DNA of 64,000 nucleotides, taken from assembly GCF_020085105.1 (NCBI RefSeq), contig NC_058052.1:18888733-18952732 (forward strand). Direction: 5' to 3'. The notes beneath the pieces were generated by a model that worked only from the letters and a program-made list of their open reading frames with translations, ran no database searches and was not told the origin of the DNA. The position numbers and the translations under genes were made by a program. The stretch comes from Siniperca chuatsi (taxonomy: Eukaryota; Chordata; Actinopteri; Centrarchiformes; Sinipercidae). Positions 38,763 through 51,883 of this stretch are shown piece after piece. Numbering within the stretch: the stretch's first letter is position 1; each line of letters starts with the position of its first letter.

Positions 38763-41700
38763 AACCACTGAATGTTGTCGTCATGTGTCTAATCACTGTT
38801 CACCTTGGAGCAACACTGGTAATCTCACCCCTGTCATGTCATGTAGTTGTCAACTCATTTTAATACAATATTTGATATCAACAAATTACACGCACTTTTA
38901 GTATGAAATTGATTGGGTCATATTATTGGAATGACGTACATCTGTAGCCATTTTAGAAACCCATCCTGCCTGTTAGGCTGCATACTGTATGTCCTATATT
39001 GGTTACTAAAGGAAAAATCCACACTAATAAAAACTCTTAAAACAGTTACTAAATAACTGTAAGTAACCCTTGCTAATACCCTGCTGAATAACAGTGTTTT
39101 CAAGTCTGTTGCACCTCTGATGCTGGGTGTGGTTGGGTGTGGTCAGCAGTGTGCTCTGTTGCACTTGTAAACACACCCACCAGTGATGTCACAGTGTACT
39201 GACAAACACTCTGGAGTACACTTCTACATCACTGCAGCAAGCTGTGATGTTAACCCGCTGGAGATCAGAAAACAAAACATTTTAAGATGCGTTAAGTGTT
39301 AGGTTGTTCGTTACAGCAAAACAGCTTGATATCGCTCCCTGCAATTCCTGCTTGATGGTGTATTTTTTCAGATTCCCAGTAATAACTGGCTAAATGTGGA
39401 CATGGTGATGTTGCACCAACCTATTTCCAATGCAACTTCAGTGATATTTGATGTAAGAATTATTTTACCTTCCTAAAATATCAATGATAATTTAGGGGGG
39501 AAAAAATAGTGATAGTCCCTGAATAAAAAAAAAAGAAAACAAGCCACCAATTCATCATACATCAACATTTAAAAATCATACAGGGAAATATACAGAAAAA
39601 TCCATGGTATTAAGGGCAGAGGAACCAATTTCTCCACTGAAATTAACCTCAGACGGCCTGAATGCATGTGTGTGTGTGTGCAAGGCATGTTGTAGTCTGA
39701 GTAAGGGGCATGGATGCAATCATCACTAACTGAAGCGAAAGTAGACGAGGCAGGTTTAGGGAGTGAATACACCAGAGAAAGAAAATTCAGCTAAAAATCG
39801 CAAAATGGTGAAGCACATATAACTGTCAAGAGTATCCTAGCATGAATTTTTCCTTTACAGTGTGTCAAGTGTGTCTAAAAATGAGCCTCTATGATGGCTG
39901 CATTTGTAAATGGGCATTTAATCTGCAGCTCATGGCTGAAGCAGGTGTCACACACACACACAACTTTAGATGGCACTTGTCAAGGATGTGTGTGACATCC
40001 GCAGAGGTTTTCTGTAGTTCTTATATCTCTGAGCTCAGACCACAAATCAGAAGAAATTATGCATCGGAGACTCTGCAAGGCCACGATTACATGGCAACAA
40101 ATTATATATGAGTAAGTATTTGAAGTTTTTCTGCCCATATGGTAAAATTGTTATCACCCCAATTGCAGACTGAGAGCTGAGCGGCTTCCTTTTTATCATA
40201 GATCAGAAGAGAAGGGCAGAGGATCCTCCCCTGTGATGCTTTTGTTCATTTAGTTCAGAGGCTCCATTTTAAATGCTCAGACTGATCTCTCTACAATTAT
40301 TCTATCCAGACGTCTCTATTGATCAGCCATGAATCAGATATTTCTATAGTGCCTTTTCCAGCTCATTTTTTCCTCTCATTGCATTGGTATAGAGTTGTTG
40401 ATGTCCTGAAATGGAGTTGATGTGAATGACTAGAACAGATTAGATTTTAAAAGATAGGTTCTAACAAAATGAATATAGTAAAATCCTGTCCTGCATGGTG
40501 TGATTAATAGAAACTAGAGAAATAAATCTATCACCTCTGCAGTAGAGTTTTATATGCTGAACGTGTTTTATGCAGCCTTATGCCCTTGTCCAATTGTTGC
40601 AATGACTCACCTCAAGTAATATTTCAGATTTTCACAGATGCACTGGAGTCAGCACTACAATATTAGTTTTTAACACATCTCAAAAACATTCATAGATCCA
40701 CATAAAACTTATTTGTAAAATAATAATAAAGGAATAAAAAAATACAGCAGGGGATCCCAGTGATGGAGGAAAGAGGGATGAATGAGCCCCACTAAAGTCA
40801 GAAAGCTTAACATCCTATTCCCAAATATAGCCTTAAAACAAATTATAACCACCAATATGAAAAGAGAAATGTCACTTTGATGGGTCATACTACAACAGTG
40901 AGGACGTTTTTCTCCATTTTCTACCTTTTCTCCTTTTACAAATAACAGAGACATCTGTTACCTTTTATTTATGCCCATTCATTTATGTCACGTGTGCAAA
41001 TGGGAGTAAACAAAGGCAGATGGGCAGGAGCGAGATACTGTGCATCAGTTTTGTCAGACAAATGATGATCCCTTAATCGCTTGTCAAAAACTCTTGTTTT
41101 GTGGTACTGAAACACAGTGGTGTATAAGATGATTTCCATGTATGTGGTGTGCTGTATGTGTCAGTGTGCCATCTCTGTACAGTGCTTCACAGATGTCTGT
41201 GTTTATATCCGGAGGGAGACAGTTGTCATAAGAGTGAGTAAAGATATTTAAGTGATTAGCTGCGGATGTGATAAAGAATTAAAATGACTGACCTCAGGGC
41301 TTCATAACTAACTGCTGTACAATATATTCACTTACTGAAATAATATACATACACTAAATGGACTTCTACAGTATAACCTTATCAGGTGCTATCAAACCAC
41401 TGTACAAGTTATAGTAGAATTAGATTTGTTGTTGTTGGGAGCTCAGCAACCAAATAGTGAACACCAGGGTCAAATAGTTCACATTTTTCCAGATAAAATG
41501 TCAGAAATATTAATGTTACCAGGCACCAAAAGCAAACTTTAACTGTCCAAGTGGTAGAACTATTTCACTTCATATGACTCTGGTTTGTAATGGTGGCTGC
41601 AGGATGTTGAGTACTGTGGCCTAAAGTGTTATCTAGTTTCACAGACGGGCCAGAAGGATGTGTGTATGTGCATGTAATGTTAAAATTGGATGGAATAATA

Positions 41701-42100
41701 TGTGTAAAATAACTGGTGTATGCTGGACCAAATAACTTTCTAAAATGTGTGTGGTGACGAGTTGTACAAGGCTGTCGTGTAAATGTGTCTTCATTAAAAC
41801 TCGCCACATGTGGGTGCTCCATCGGAGATTTGGATAAGCTTATTTCTCTGTAGCAAATTATTGGAAATCATGAGGAAGGCACAGATTTAGTGTCAAATGT
41901 GCATCATGGTACTTTTCACGTCTTTACTAAGCCTCTATGATTAGTTGCTTTGCAGTACATAATCTTTCCACATTAGCTTTCAATTCAGCAAGATACATTT
42001 GGAGCTAAAATACTGCTTTTATGAAACATATAACTATTCATTATTAAACTTTTCAGAGTACAGTGGTAACCTAAAATCAACTACACTCTGCCTTTTCAGA
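37033..42100. other. Intergenic, no gene recognised
   Basis: AT-rich sequence with a (TG)n tract (38713-38758). No frame shows a recognised protein motif; the longest (39842-40111, 89 codons) has none. Confidence 0.7.
38713..38758 (+). repeat. (TG)n microsatellite
   Basis: Perfect TG repeat of about 23 units. Confidence 0.95.
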
Positions 42101-42102
42101 GT

Positions 42103-42432
42103 TAGGGACTGTACGAAAATTATTTGGGTGTGAAGGAGGGCTGAACTTTATGTTTTACTTTTTAAAAAAGCAAGACCATCCCCAGAGATATTAATAATTT
42201 CTTTGGACACTACCGTTGACTTGAAAAAACTACAACACCCTCCCCCCTCGAATCTCAAAATAATATAACAGTATTGACTGTTGTTCTCTGCAAATGACAA
42301 AACACACCTTTATGATCCACTTAAAGACCCTCCCATACTCTCCCAGAAAAGTTAGACTACCCTCCCTTCAGCAAAAATAAAATAAAATTTGACTCTCTGC
42401 CCCCCCCATGACGATTTTCATACTGTCCCCTA
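42103..42432. repeat. Candidate MITE with TAGGGACTGTACGAAAAT inverted ends
   Basis: The left end TAGGGACTGTACGAAAATTA is mirrored by the right end ATTTTCATACTGTCCCCTA at 42414-42432 (imperfect inverted repeat). The inside has several CCCTCCC blocks. No coding frame. Confidence 0.5.
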
Positions 42433-43599
42433 TTGGACAAAATTCACTTGTACACATCTTGTACACACACACAATGCAAAACTACTGTCTGAAAATAGTA
42501 TTCTGTATTCAGCTGCTATTTAAAAAGTTGCCCAAACAAAACAATTAACAGGTTTAAATGTTTCAAATGTGGGTGTGCTTGTATCGTAATGTGCTGGATG
42601 CCTCCGTACTATAAATATTGTTTGTTGTTTAACCTGGAGAGCAGTTTTATGATGGTCTGGCAAAAAGCCCATCTGATGTTTTCCAAACCTCTGACTGTGC
42701 TGAGATTTTTCCTTCAGTACTCAAAGAACCAAACCTATAAGTTAACTTAAGGCCAACCTGCTACACTGAGTATTTGTTGCTAGGTTGTGACTGCACACCA
42801 TTTCTCACCTTGTTTAATATGGGAACTGAATTATAAAGGATGACTCTGCTGTGTACGGCTCCCTCTGTCACTTGTGTACTTACCCCAGCTCCTACTCTTC
42901 CTGCCAAGGACTGATGTTGTGAAGTGTGTGTGTGTCCACTCTCTACTTTTCCTGTGAGTATTTTTCTTTTGGTTTGAAAAGCTGTCAAGGCCTCAACTGG
43001 TCTACATGTGGCTGAAAAAAGAAAAATTATGTGTAAATCTTGACAGCTTTTCCCCAACTAACAGTCACTGTGTTCTGTCTGGCCTCTCAGCCACCTATAC
43101 TTAAAGCTCTGTAGATTTGCCACCATTTTGCACACATAGTATCTAATAAATGTTCCTGGTTTGGTACACCTATTGTGATTATGGAAAACATTTCATGTGT
43201 TGGGCTTGCATTGCATGGAGAAACAACATGGGGGATATCCCATTGTTGATGCAAACATGGGTGGTACTACATATTGAATCACATACAGTGCATAGAGAGT
43301 CTGATCTATATAATGACATATCACACACATATCCCTCACACATCACACACATGTTTTTCTTTCTTCTCTTGTTCTAAGATTTAATGTCAATAGCATTAAG
43401 TTAATGCCATGATGTGTAAATAGAATAAAAGACAAAATAAAGGCAGACAGTGATAAGCCAGTCCAGTCTTGGTAATCAGTCAGGTAAGAAATTAAATATT
43501 GCTGTTTTCCTACAAAAAAAATCAAATGAAAAGTCATTCAAAACTCACCATATGCTTTTAGAAAATATTTGATATGATAGAATAAGCCTGTATTTTTAA

Positions 43600-43725
43600 C
43601 ACACACACACACACAACAACATGAGAGGAATGTGAGAGAGTATGTTGTATGACAAACTGGTCCTGGGCTAGATTTAAACCCAAGACCACTGTGCTAAGAA
43701 GAAGGAGCCAACCCCATACAGGCCT
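43600..43725 (-). repeat. Degenerate tRNA-derived SINE relic
   Basis: On the minus strand it reads GCACAGTGGTCTTGGGTTTA then AATCTAGCCCAGGACC, with a B-box-like GGTTTAAATCT, followed by a CTCTCTCACATTCCTCTC tail as in common fish SINEs. The A box is not clear. Confidence 0.4.
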
Positions 43726-44588
43726 GAGAGTCACAAAGCGTCTGAAGCCACAGCCACATGAGTTTTCTTTATGATAGTTAATGTAATGTTTAAAGGGGGA
43801 CTAAGTATTACTTGACTAAGTAGGACTTGTATTCATTCTATCAGCAACTTTGTTTTGGACTCTGCACTGCAGTTCTACAATAAATTAACAGCACAGAGTA
43901 ACAACACAATAAGAACACACATGGCATAAAACCAGCAATCATAAAAAAGATAAAACATAAGACCAGCAGCATAAAAAATAAACAATAATAAACCTGTCAG
44001 AACAGACATAAAAATAAATTCCCATAAACCTGCTGTGCCGATTTTACCATCATTCTTTAGATTACATAAAAGGCTAGCTAATTGCTCAAGTGAAGATAAT
44101 ATGATCAGTTAGGGAAATTATTACTGTAGTCAAAGCCATTAGTGAGGGCAATAATGTTGTAACTGATGGCCCTATACTGTAATCACAGAGAAGGGCTTGT
44201 GTCCAGATCGCTGTGTTATATATAGTAATAAATTGAAAAATAGATGTAATGTGGGACAAAAGCAGCAGAGGGCAGCAAATCACAATTCTCTCAGAAACAT
44301 TAAAATCACTCTGACCATCAGTTTATTGATCATCCACTGAGGGTAAATGGATTATAATTGGTCCGAGCACCAAATTGAGACTGTATAATTGAATTATTTT
44401 TGCGCCTTATTGATGACATGCTCCATAACTGGCTGACCTAAAATTGGGGGTAACTTTAACAGCAACCTCCAGGAAAAGGCGGTTTGGCAAAAATAGTGGC
44501 ATGTTATCCCATCTGCTGAGTTCAAGAAGCTTTCAATGAAAATATTATTTCTGCCTCTGACTGTGCATGGTGGAGCATGTGCTGTGTT

Positions 44589-44626
<38 letters not shown>

Positions 44627-45131
44627 AAGGAAAGGATGAGCAAGTGATGGAGAATGAAACAGGCCTGACAAGCTGAAAGCTGCAGCTCTGTTCTCTCCCA
44701 TGCCTGAAGGTAAAACCTAGAATGATTTCTACAGAACAGAACAACCTGTGGAGAAGTTACACAATAGAAAAGATCAGTCGAGCTGAGCGCTGAGCTGCTG
44801 CTTGTCTGGCTCATACAACCAGGGGGGCAGCACTTTCCCTGTGACACTAGCTAACATTGTAAATAGTTAATTAGTTCTCATTTGATTGTTATAGTCTGTA
44901 GTGAGTGGAATTGATTTTGTCACCTCCTGCCTTTGCACCACTGCGTCCTGCCAACAAAGCAGCTGCTCAACTCAATGGAGAGAGACAGAAAGATGAACTG
45001 CAAAATAAATGCACTTTCATTTGGGATATTATAGAGTCCTGAAATGGTTGGGGGTTTTTTACAGTAAAACAAGCAAAAAAATCTGCCAGTACGGTAAGGT
45101 TTTGTCACCTGTTCACAAAACAAAAGAACAG
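43726..45131. other. Intergenic, no gene recognised
   Basis: Nothing recognisable except an (AG)n tract at 44592-44623. Frames overlapping that tract are low-complexity shadows. Confidence 0.6.
44592..44623 (+). repeat. (AG)n microsatellite
   Basis: GA/AG dinucleotide run of about 16 units. Confidence 0.9.
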
Positions 45132-45385
45132 CAGTGAAAGAAGTACTCAGATCTTTTATTTAAGTAAAAGTAGCAGTGCCACAGTGTAGAAATACTCTGT
45201 CACAATTAAACATCCTGCATTCAAAATTCTACTTAGTAAAAGTACATGAGTATAAGCATCAAAATATACTCAAAATCATATTATATTATTGGATTACAAC
45301 TATGGATGCATTCATGTGCATCGCTTTAATGTTGCCACTGGTAATGGTGGATGCAGTGCTTGAGTAAATGTACTTTCCACCACTG
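45132..45385 (-). repeat. CAGTGGTGGAAAGTA-type MITE, copy 1
   Basis: On the minus strand it starts CAGTGGTGGAAAGTACATTT and ends with CTACTTTTACTTAAATAAAA then GATCTGAGTACTTCTTTCACTG. These ends are inverted repeats of a very common fish non-autonomous element, found again at 47620-48418. Confidence 0.65.
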
Positions 45386-46285
45386 CAAATAAATGAAACA
45401 AAGCGTTGTTTTTATACTTATGAAGCAATCTATTTATATTATCTTGTTCCAAGGTCCTGATATGTCCATGACATTTATAGAAAATTCCCGAAACTAAAGA
45501 AACTGCATCGAAAACAGGTGAAATTATCTCAACCAACTAGCAGATTTGTTTGTTGTAAAACATTACTCATCTGAAATATAAAAGCAGACTAACAATGGTG
45601 TTTTGTGAGAAATGTCTCTCCCAAGTTTATAACCTGTGTCTCCACAATGTCTGGAGTCTCCACCCATCCTATGTGTGCAAGGCTATGACATTCTCAGCCC
45701 ACACTCAATCAATCAAGATCTTAACCCTGCACACTCACTCACTCACACACACACCTGTACTGTATGCCATTATGTTGTAATCAGTGGTCTCAGCGACACC
45801 GGGGTAATGATTATATTTATGGTTTTCTCTTGATATCTTGCCTTCGGAGGTCAGTGTCATGAGGTCTCACCTGTGCAAATATACACCATTGTACTTAGAC
45901 ATCCATTTTTGGAAAGAGTTAAATCACATTAAAGACACTATTATCAACATGACATTTTTTTGTTTGGGTGGTTGTATATTTATTTGTCAAATAAAGGAGC
46001 TGATTCTAGATGATGTACAATGTCTAACCATGGTCTGTACGTTTATTTTTTACACTCTGGCGGCTGCCCTGTTGCAACACTGTTACATGAGGAATTGTTT
46101 GGAAAATGTCAGCCACTCATTTTGACATGAATTATGATTTCACAAACATGGCCTTCGTGCTTTAAGAAACCTAGATAAGGCTGTGGGTGGATAACTCTAA
46201 TAAGTACTCTACAATATGACTTCTTTACACAAAGGTGTCGAGAAACTCTCTCCAGACTGCATGTGGTCTTTTTCCAGTCAGTTGG

Positions 46286-46287
<2 letters not shown>

Positions 46288-46320
<33 letters not shown>
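46288..46320 (+). repeat. (TG)n microsatellite
   Basis: Perfect TG repeat directly before the telomere-like repeat block. Confidence 0.9.
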
Positions 46321-46322
<2 letters not shown>

Positions 46323-46552
46323 CATGTTCTTATATCCCAGTGGGGACTTTAACCTGAATGCACACTAACCCACAACTTGTGACACCGTGGGGACAAAAAT
46401 TGAGGTCCCCACGGGTAGAGACTTCATTTTGAGGGTTAAGACTTGGTTTTAGGGTTCAGGTTACAATTAGTTAAGGTTAGGGTTAGGGTAAGGGTTAAGG
46501 TTAGGCATTTAGTTGTAATGGTTAAGGTTAGGGCAAGGGGCTAGAGAGTGTA
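46321..46552 (+). repeat. Dispersed fish repeat containing telomere-like (TTAGGG) motifs
   Basis: Order of blocks: TTCTTATATCCCAGTGGGGA, GACACCGTGGGGACAAAAAT, TGAGGGTTAAGACTTGGTTT, then GGTTAGGGTTAGGGTAAGGG and TTAAGGTTAGGCATTTAGTT. This arrangement recurs throughout teleost genomes as an interspersed repeat, so the TTAGGG units are part of that repeat rather than a true interstitial telomere. Confidence 0.7.
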
Positions 46553-46553
46553 T

Positions 46554-46556
<3 letters not shown>

Positions 46557-46611
<55 letters not shown>
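46557..46611 (+). repeat. (TG)n microsatellite
   Basis: Perfect TG repeat of about 27 units that follows the telomere-like block. Confidence 0.95.
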
Positions 46612-46612
<1 letters not shown>

Positions 46613-46690
46613 GACCTAACACCTCCTTGTCATGTTTCCTGGTTGGTTGCTCACCCATGACTCAACATCTTTTTCTCTGAGTCAGTTATG

Positions 46691-46691
46691 C

Positions 46692-46787
<96 letters not shown>
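46691..46787 (+). repeat. (GATA)n microsatellite, probably a LINE tail
   Basis: About 24 GATA units followed by GACTTTATTG. Read on the other strand this is CAATAAAGTC(TATC)n, the usual 3' end of teleost L2-like retrotransposons, so the tract probably grew from a retrotransposon tail. Confidence 0.8.
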
Positions 46788-46817
46788 CTTTATTGCTCAT
46801 GGGTGGTGGGGGGGGTA

Positions 46818-46945
46818 CCTCTAAAGTTCACTAATTAACACCTTAATACGTACAAAATCAGAAGTGTAAAAACGACAATTTGTGGTTTTACGAGGGCCTA
46901 TGTGTGGGATTATTTCTTGGCCAGGCGTAGTCTCTTGTTGTTTTT
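46818..46945 (+). repeat. Dispersed teleost repeat, copy 2 (partial)
   Basis: Shares ACCTCTAAAGTTCACTAATT, TGTGGTTTTACGAGGG and TTATTTCTTGGCCAGGC with the family seen at 9300-9630. Both ends are cut off. Confidence 0.6.
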
Positions 46946-46988
46946 ATACTTTGTTTTTTGTACAGATTAAAGAAAAAGATGTAACATG

Positions 46989-47377
46989 TTAAAGGTCCAG
47001 TGTGTAAGATTTAGTGGCATCTAGCGGTGAAATTTCAGTTTGCAATCATTTGAATACCACTCGCCTCACCCTCCCCTTCCAGCGTGTAGGAGAAACTACG
47101 GTGGCCGCGAAACTCGTGAAAAATGCGAACGGCCCTATCTAGAGCCAGTTTTTGGTTTGTCCATTCTGGGCTACTGTAGAATCATGGCGGTGAAACATGG
47201 CAACCTCTGTAGAAGGGGACCTGCTCCCTATGTATATAAAAACAGTTGATTCTAAAGTACTGAAAACACAATGATTCCAATTTTCAGGTGATTATATACT
47301 AATGAAAACATACTTAGAAATATTATATTCCATTTCTGCCAATACCTCCTCCTATATGTTTCACACTGGACCTTTAA
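46989..47377. repeat. TTAA-flanked MITE (piggyBac-like ends), intact
   Basis: Left end TTAAAGGTCCAGTGTGTAAG, right end CACACTGGACCTTTAA, giving a 16-base inverted repeat including the TTAA that piggyBac-type elements duplicate on insertion. Length 389 bases. An internal 70-codon frame (47040-47249) is not a transposase, so this is a non-autonomous element. Its middle (TGTAGAATCATGGCGGTGAA) is familiar from many fish genomes. Confidence 0.75.
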
Positions 47378-47619
47378 TGCTAAGTTAAGATAACTGACAT
47401 GAAAGTAAAAGCAAATAAGCGTATTACCCAAAATTTTAATATAGTACCGTTTATGTAGTGCATACTAGTACTAGTGCATTTACATCAGGCAGCATTTTAA
47501 TGTTGTAGCTGGTGGACATGGTGCCAATTTGAACTACTTTCCTGTTTGTTTTCCATATATAACAATGCATCATAATTTATAAGATGATTAGCCATATGTT
47601 TTCAATGTACATTCTTAAT

Positions 47620-48418
47620 CTGTTACTTGTAAGTAACTATAGCTGTCAGATAAATGCAGTGGAGTAAAAAGTATATTTTGTATGTAAAATCTTAATCTAA
47701 AATTACATGTAAGTAACTAGTAGCTGTTAGATAAAGTAAAAAGAATAAAAAGTAGCCTACAAAATTTGACTTTGAAATGTTGTGGCATAGAAGTTATCTA
47801 GCTAGCTAGTACTGTCAGCAAAATGTTTATATTTATATTAATTATGCAGCAGAATAGCCCCCACCTGTGTTATATTATTATATGTTATGTTACAGGATTA
47901 TATTTACTAATGTATTAACATGCAAGCTGGTCAAGGGAGCACTGAAATAACTATATATTATATATTGTAGATAGATAGATTATATATAGATATGACTAAT
48001 ATTGTACTTTTTACTCCACTACATTTATTTGACAGCTGGAGTTACTGGTTGCTATTCAGTTGAAGATTTCACATTAAAAAATATTTGATAAACTTAAAAA
48101 ATTCAACACATTGTTAAAGATTAAACCAGTGGTTCTCAGGTGTCTAGCTGTGGCTCCTTGTCGTGTTTCAGATATCTATGGGTTGTTAGCAGTTCCACCA
48201 AAGACAGATGTCCCCTAAAAACTGCTCAGAAATGTTCATTGTTCGATGTTCAAAGAACGAGTACTTTTACTTTTGATACTTTAATTACATTTTGCTGATA
48301 ATACTTATGTACTTTTCCTTAAGCAGGAATATGAATGCCTTGTGATGGAGTATTTTTACACCGTTGTATTGGTACTTTTACTTAAGTACAGGATTTGAAT
48401 ACTTCTTCCACCACTATA
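47620..48418. repeat. CAGTGGTGGAA-type MITE, two inverted pieces
   Basis: The stretch 48000-48418 runs TACTTTTTACTCCACTACAT ... TTGATACTTTAATTACATTT ... GAATACTTCTTCCACCACTA on the plus strand. The stretch 47620-47760 carries the first part of the same element inverted (AGCTGTCAGATAAATGCAGT then GGAGTAAAAAGTA). Together they form a large imperfect palindrome. The right end abuts the (GATA)n tract. Confidence 0.6.
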
Positions 48419-48419
48419 G

Positions 48420-48628
<209 letters not shown>

Positions 48629-48985
48629 CTTTCTGAGAAGTCAGACTGACCGTTGCTTTCTCATGGAGACAATGGCTCCCAGCTGTAGTATATGTGTGTG
48701 TGTATGTGTGTGTGTGTGTGTGTGTTGCGAGTGCTGAGGGAGCCTCTTTTCTCCCACTCAGGTCACATCTAAACAACAGGACAGGGTCAAGACCATACAG
48801 ATTAAACTATTACCATTATGATATTTGTAGGACTCGAGGGTGGAATCATGACCAGCAGTTATGAATACCAGGTTTCATAGAGAACAGTTAAAATGACGTG
48901 CAGCTGCCAAAGAAGAAAGGAGAGAGAAAAGGAGGGAGGAAGGGGCTGAGAGGTAAGGGATGTGTGATTCTTAGCCTCCTTACAT

Positions 48986-48990
<5 letters not shown>

Positions 48991-49059
<69 letters not shown>
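48991..49059 (+). repeat. (TG)n microsatellite
   Basis: Perfect TG repeat of about 34 units. A shorter impure TG tract lies at 48690-48724. Confidence 0.95.
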
Positions 49060-49974
49060 CTAAGCCATGTGTTCAGGGACTGTGTGTAGGTGTTAGGGGA
49101 TATTTTGGCTGCAGCAGGGGGAATCAGGCATGAGAGAGGCCTTCGTCATATAATAGGATAATGTTTTATCTCATCGGAAGAAAGGAGGGGGGTGGGGGGG
49201 TGGGCTGGTGTATTGAGAAGGCAAAGAGAAAGGCTGATTATTTTCATAAAGCAGATCAGGCATGGTTGTCCATCCACAAAACTTTACAACCTGTTTTACA
49301 TCTGTTGTACTCATGCGCACACACACATACACATTAATATTATGTACACAGGGTAGTATCTGGTCAGACAGGTTAGGACAAGCAATAGGACATTCTTTTC
49401 ATTATGTAACATCTATTCACAAAGAGAATTATGTGCTTAGTCTACAAGAGACTGCATGTCTGTCAGTGTGTGTGTGTGTGTGCATGATGCCAGTTAGATA
49501 GTTCTTCCTATAGTTTAATGCCCTTTTTAATGTAAGTCAGTATAATTTTAGCTTGTTTAACTGCCCTCACAAAACATTGAATTGAACATCGACCACCCGT
49601 TTTTTCCAATTCAAAGTCTCACTGGCCGTGCATGGCTGTGGTTCTATACTGGACAGGCCCTGGATAACAGTGTGTGAAGGCCAGAGCCGAAAATACCAAT
49701 CAACTGGCCTGGTTAAGTAATGATTTTAAGAGGTGTGAGGTTTATGTGATGGGAATGCTCAATGGGTCTTTTGTACCTTACTTCAATCACTGGTGCAACT
49801 TTTTCCCAACATTTTTAATTGCACCCCTTAAAACAAATTCAAGCTATGTCTGCTACACAGGTTGTGTTATGTCTGTGGGTTGTCACCAGTCCAACCAAAG
49901 GTGATTATTCCCAGATTATTCTCACTTTGTTGTACCTAAAAAAAATGACATATATAATATTTACATAAAATGTG
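49060..49974. other. Intergenic, no gene recognised
   Basis: G-rich stretch at 49181-49205 and short TG/CA runs; no coding feature. Confidence 0.6.
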
Positions 49975-50072
49975 TCAAATGTGACATGCAACAATGTCCC
50001 CGGTCGGACATAAACTGGGGACGTTGAAGTTCATGGTCGGAGCCTTAACCTCTGGACCACAAGGGCGCCTTA
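49975..50072 (-). repeat. tRNA-derived SINE fragment
   Basis: On the minus strand it reads GGCGCCCTTGTGGTCCAGAG, GTTAAGGCTCCGACCATGAA, then AGTTTATGTCCGACC and TTGTTGCATGTCAC. TGGTCCAGAGG fits a pol III A box and AGTTTATGTCC a degraded B box. The TTTGTTGCATGTCA block after the B box is diagnostic of a widespread teleost SINE. The tail is missing. Confidence 0.65.
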
Positions 50073-50644
50073 GTATTTTTGGGACATTTTTTCCTATACA
50101 AGATAGTATACAGTAGAGCACAAACAGAAAAAGAGCATAGGTCCCTGGCCAGACGCTGTCATTACATGGTCAGCATCTTAAACCTCAAGTGTGAGAAATG
50201 TGAAAAGTGAATGCTTCAGATGTAAGACCATCGTCAACACATCTTTGACTGAAACATTTACTTTTCTGGGCATTTTTTTCTATTTTATCTGATTTACCTT
50301 GGCTGCACACACCTGATACTACTTGTCAAGAAGCCTGGATTCAACAGTACAAACCCTTTCACATTGCTTATGATGGGGCTAACACACAGATAAACACATT
50401 AACTCCTGCGAGCAGTTAAGTTTTTAATCCATGCAATCTGCATATGTTTGAACTGTGGGACGAAATTGGAGGAGACCCGCACAAAAACTGGGAGAACATG
50501 ACAAACCTGATATGACTCTTGATTCCTGAAATGATGTGTTCAAATCAAAGCACAAACCTGAGTGACCAGTTTGAGTTAGTAATGACTGCTAAACTCATTC
50601 TCAAAGTAAATAGATAAAATCACAATGAAATATTATAAGAAACA

Positions 50645-50725
50645 TCAATTCAATTCAGTGGGGCTTTATTGGCATGGGAAACAGACATTAACATTGCCAA
50701 AGCAAGTGTGAAATAAAAACATATA
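50645..50725 (-). repeat. 3' tail of a LINE fragment
   Basis: On the minus strand it ends CCCATGCCAATAAAGCCCCA followed by (CTGAATTGAATTGA), a known teleost LINE tail; CTTGCTTTGGCAATGTTAAT lies just before it. Confidence 0.6.
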
Positions 50726-51440
50726 CATGAAGAGAAGAAATGTGCTATTTAAATATATGCCGATAAATAAGAAATATCAATGTATTTATTGATAAATGCC
50801 CCCAAATTATTTATGTCCCTGTATTTTTTGTAAATCAAAATGTCATTACTTTCTACTTTCTGGAAAACATGGTGAGATGAGTTAAAAACTTCCAAAAACA
50901 AAACCATCACATTTTTCCTGACCCTCCACATCTCCCATAACATATAACTACCTCAGTTTTCCCACTGATATTTTTTAGGTGCATAATTGTGAACAAATGC
51001 CTGATTTATGTACTGCCTGAGCATAAAGTTTCAACAGAAATACATCAAATTATGAATGTCAGATAGTTTCAACAGTGCTGTCTCTTTGGGACTTTAAATA
51101 TTGGAGTGAAGTTTGTCTCCCAAAGAATGAGCTTAACAATGACTCTATTGTATTTTATAAGTAAAACAATATAAAACAATAACACTAGACAGCACAATCA
51201 GGTGCTTAAGCCCCAGGTTTAAGTCATCACTGACAAGTCAGTAACCCTCAACTGCATATCATTTCCCTCAGTCAACAGAAAGTATTTTTGACCCTCACAC
51301 CCTCCCATTCATAAATATTTTATGCTAACATGTTGCAATATCTTATGACATGTTACTGATTAATGAAATGAGGAGCTGAAGTGGGTATAATGTTGCATTT
51401 TGGGGTGGGAACACTTTTAAATCAAGATAACTTGTACTTG
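50726..51440. other. Intergenic, no gene recognised
   Basis: AT-rich, nothing recognisable. Confidence 0.6.
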
Positions 51441-51442
51441 TG

Positions 51443-51477
<35 letters not shown>

Positions 51478-51478
51478 C
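51441..51478 (+). repeat. (TA)n tract
   Basis: TA dinucleotide run abutting the truncated retrotransposon end; it may mark the insertion target or an older tail. Confidence 0.85.
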
Positions 51479-51494
51479 AGCTCATTGGTTTCGG

Positions 51495-51883
51495 TGATGG
51501 TTGATGAGGAAAGCCGTTGTGGTTGACGTGGCAATACCAAGTGATGGCAACATCAGGAAAAAGGAACATGAGAAACTAGAGAAATACCAAGGGCTCAGAG
51601 AAGAGCTGGAGAAGGCTTGGAAGGTGAAGGCGACAGTGGTGCCCGTGGTCATTGGAGCACTCGGGGCAGTGACCCCCAAACTGGAGGAGAGGCTACAGCA
51701 GATCCCTGGAAGAACACCAGACATCTCGGTCCAGAAAAGTGCAGTACTAGGAACAGCAAAGATACTGCGCAGAACCCTCAAGCTCCCAGGCCTCTGGTAG
51801 AGGACCCGAGCTCGAAGGATGAGACCACCCGCGGAGGGTGAAGGACGAAGTTTTTTTTATAAAACAAACACGTCCTTCACCCT
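51495..51883 (+). mobile_element. 5'-truncated non-LTR retrotransposon: end of pol plus 3' hairpin
   Basis: An open frame of about 100 codons (51501-51800) encodes AVVVDVAIPSDGNIRKKEHE, LEKYQGLREELEKAWKVKAT, VVPVVIGALGAVTPKL and SAVLGTAKILRRTLKLPGLW before the stop. I recognise this as the extreme C-terminus of a reverse-transcriptase polyprotein found in many copies in fish and invertebrate genomes; the exact clade is uncertain. Reverse transcriptase and endonuclease domains are missing. A perfect 13-base inverted repeat follows: AGGGTGAAGGACG at 51835-51847 and its complement at 51871-51883, with a 23-base T-rich loop, then a TATA-rich tail. The frame is intact for its length, suggesting a fairly young insertion. 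Confidence 0.75.
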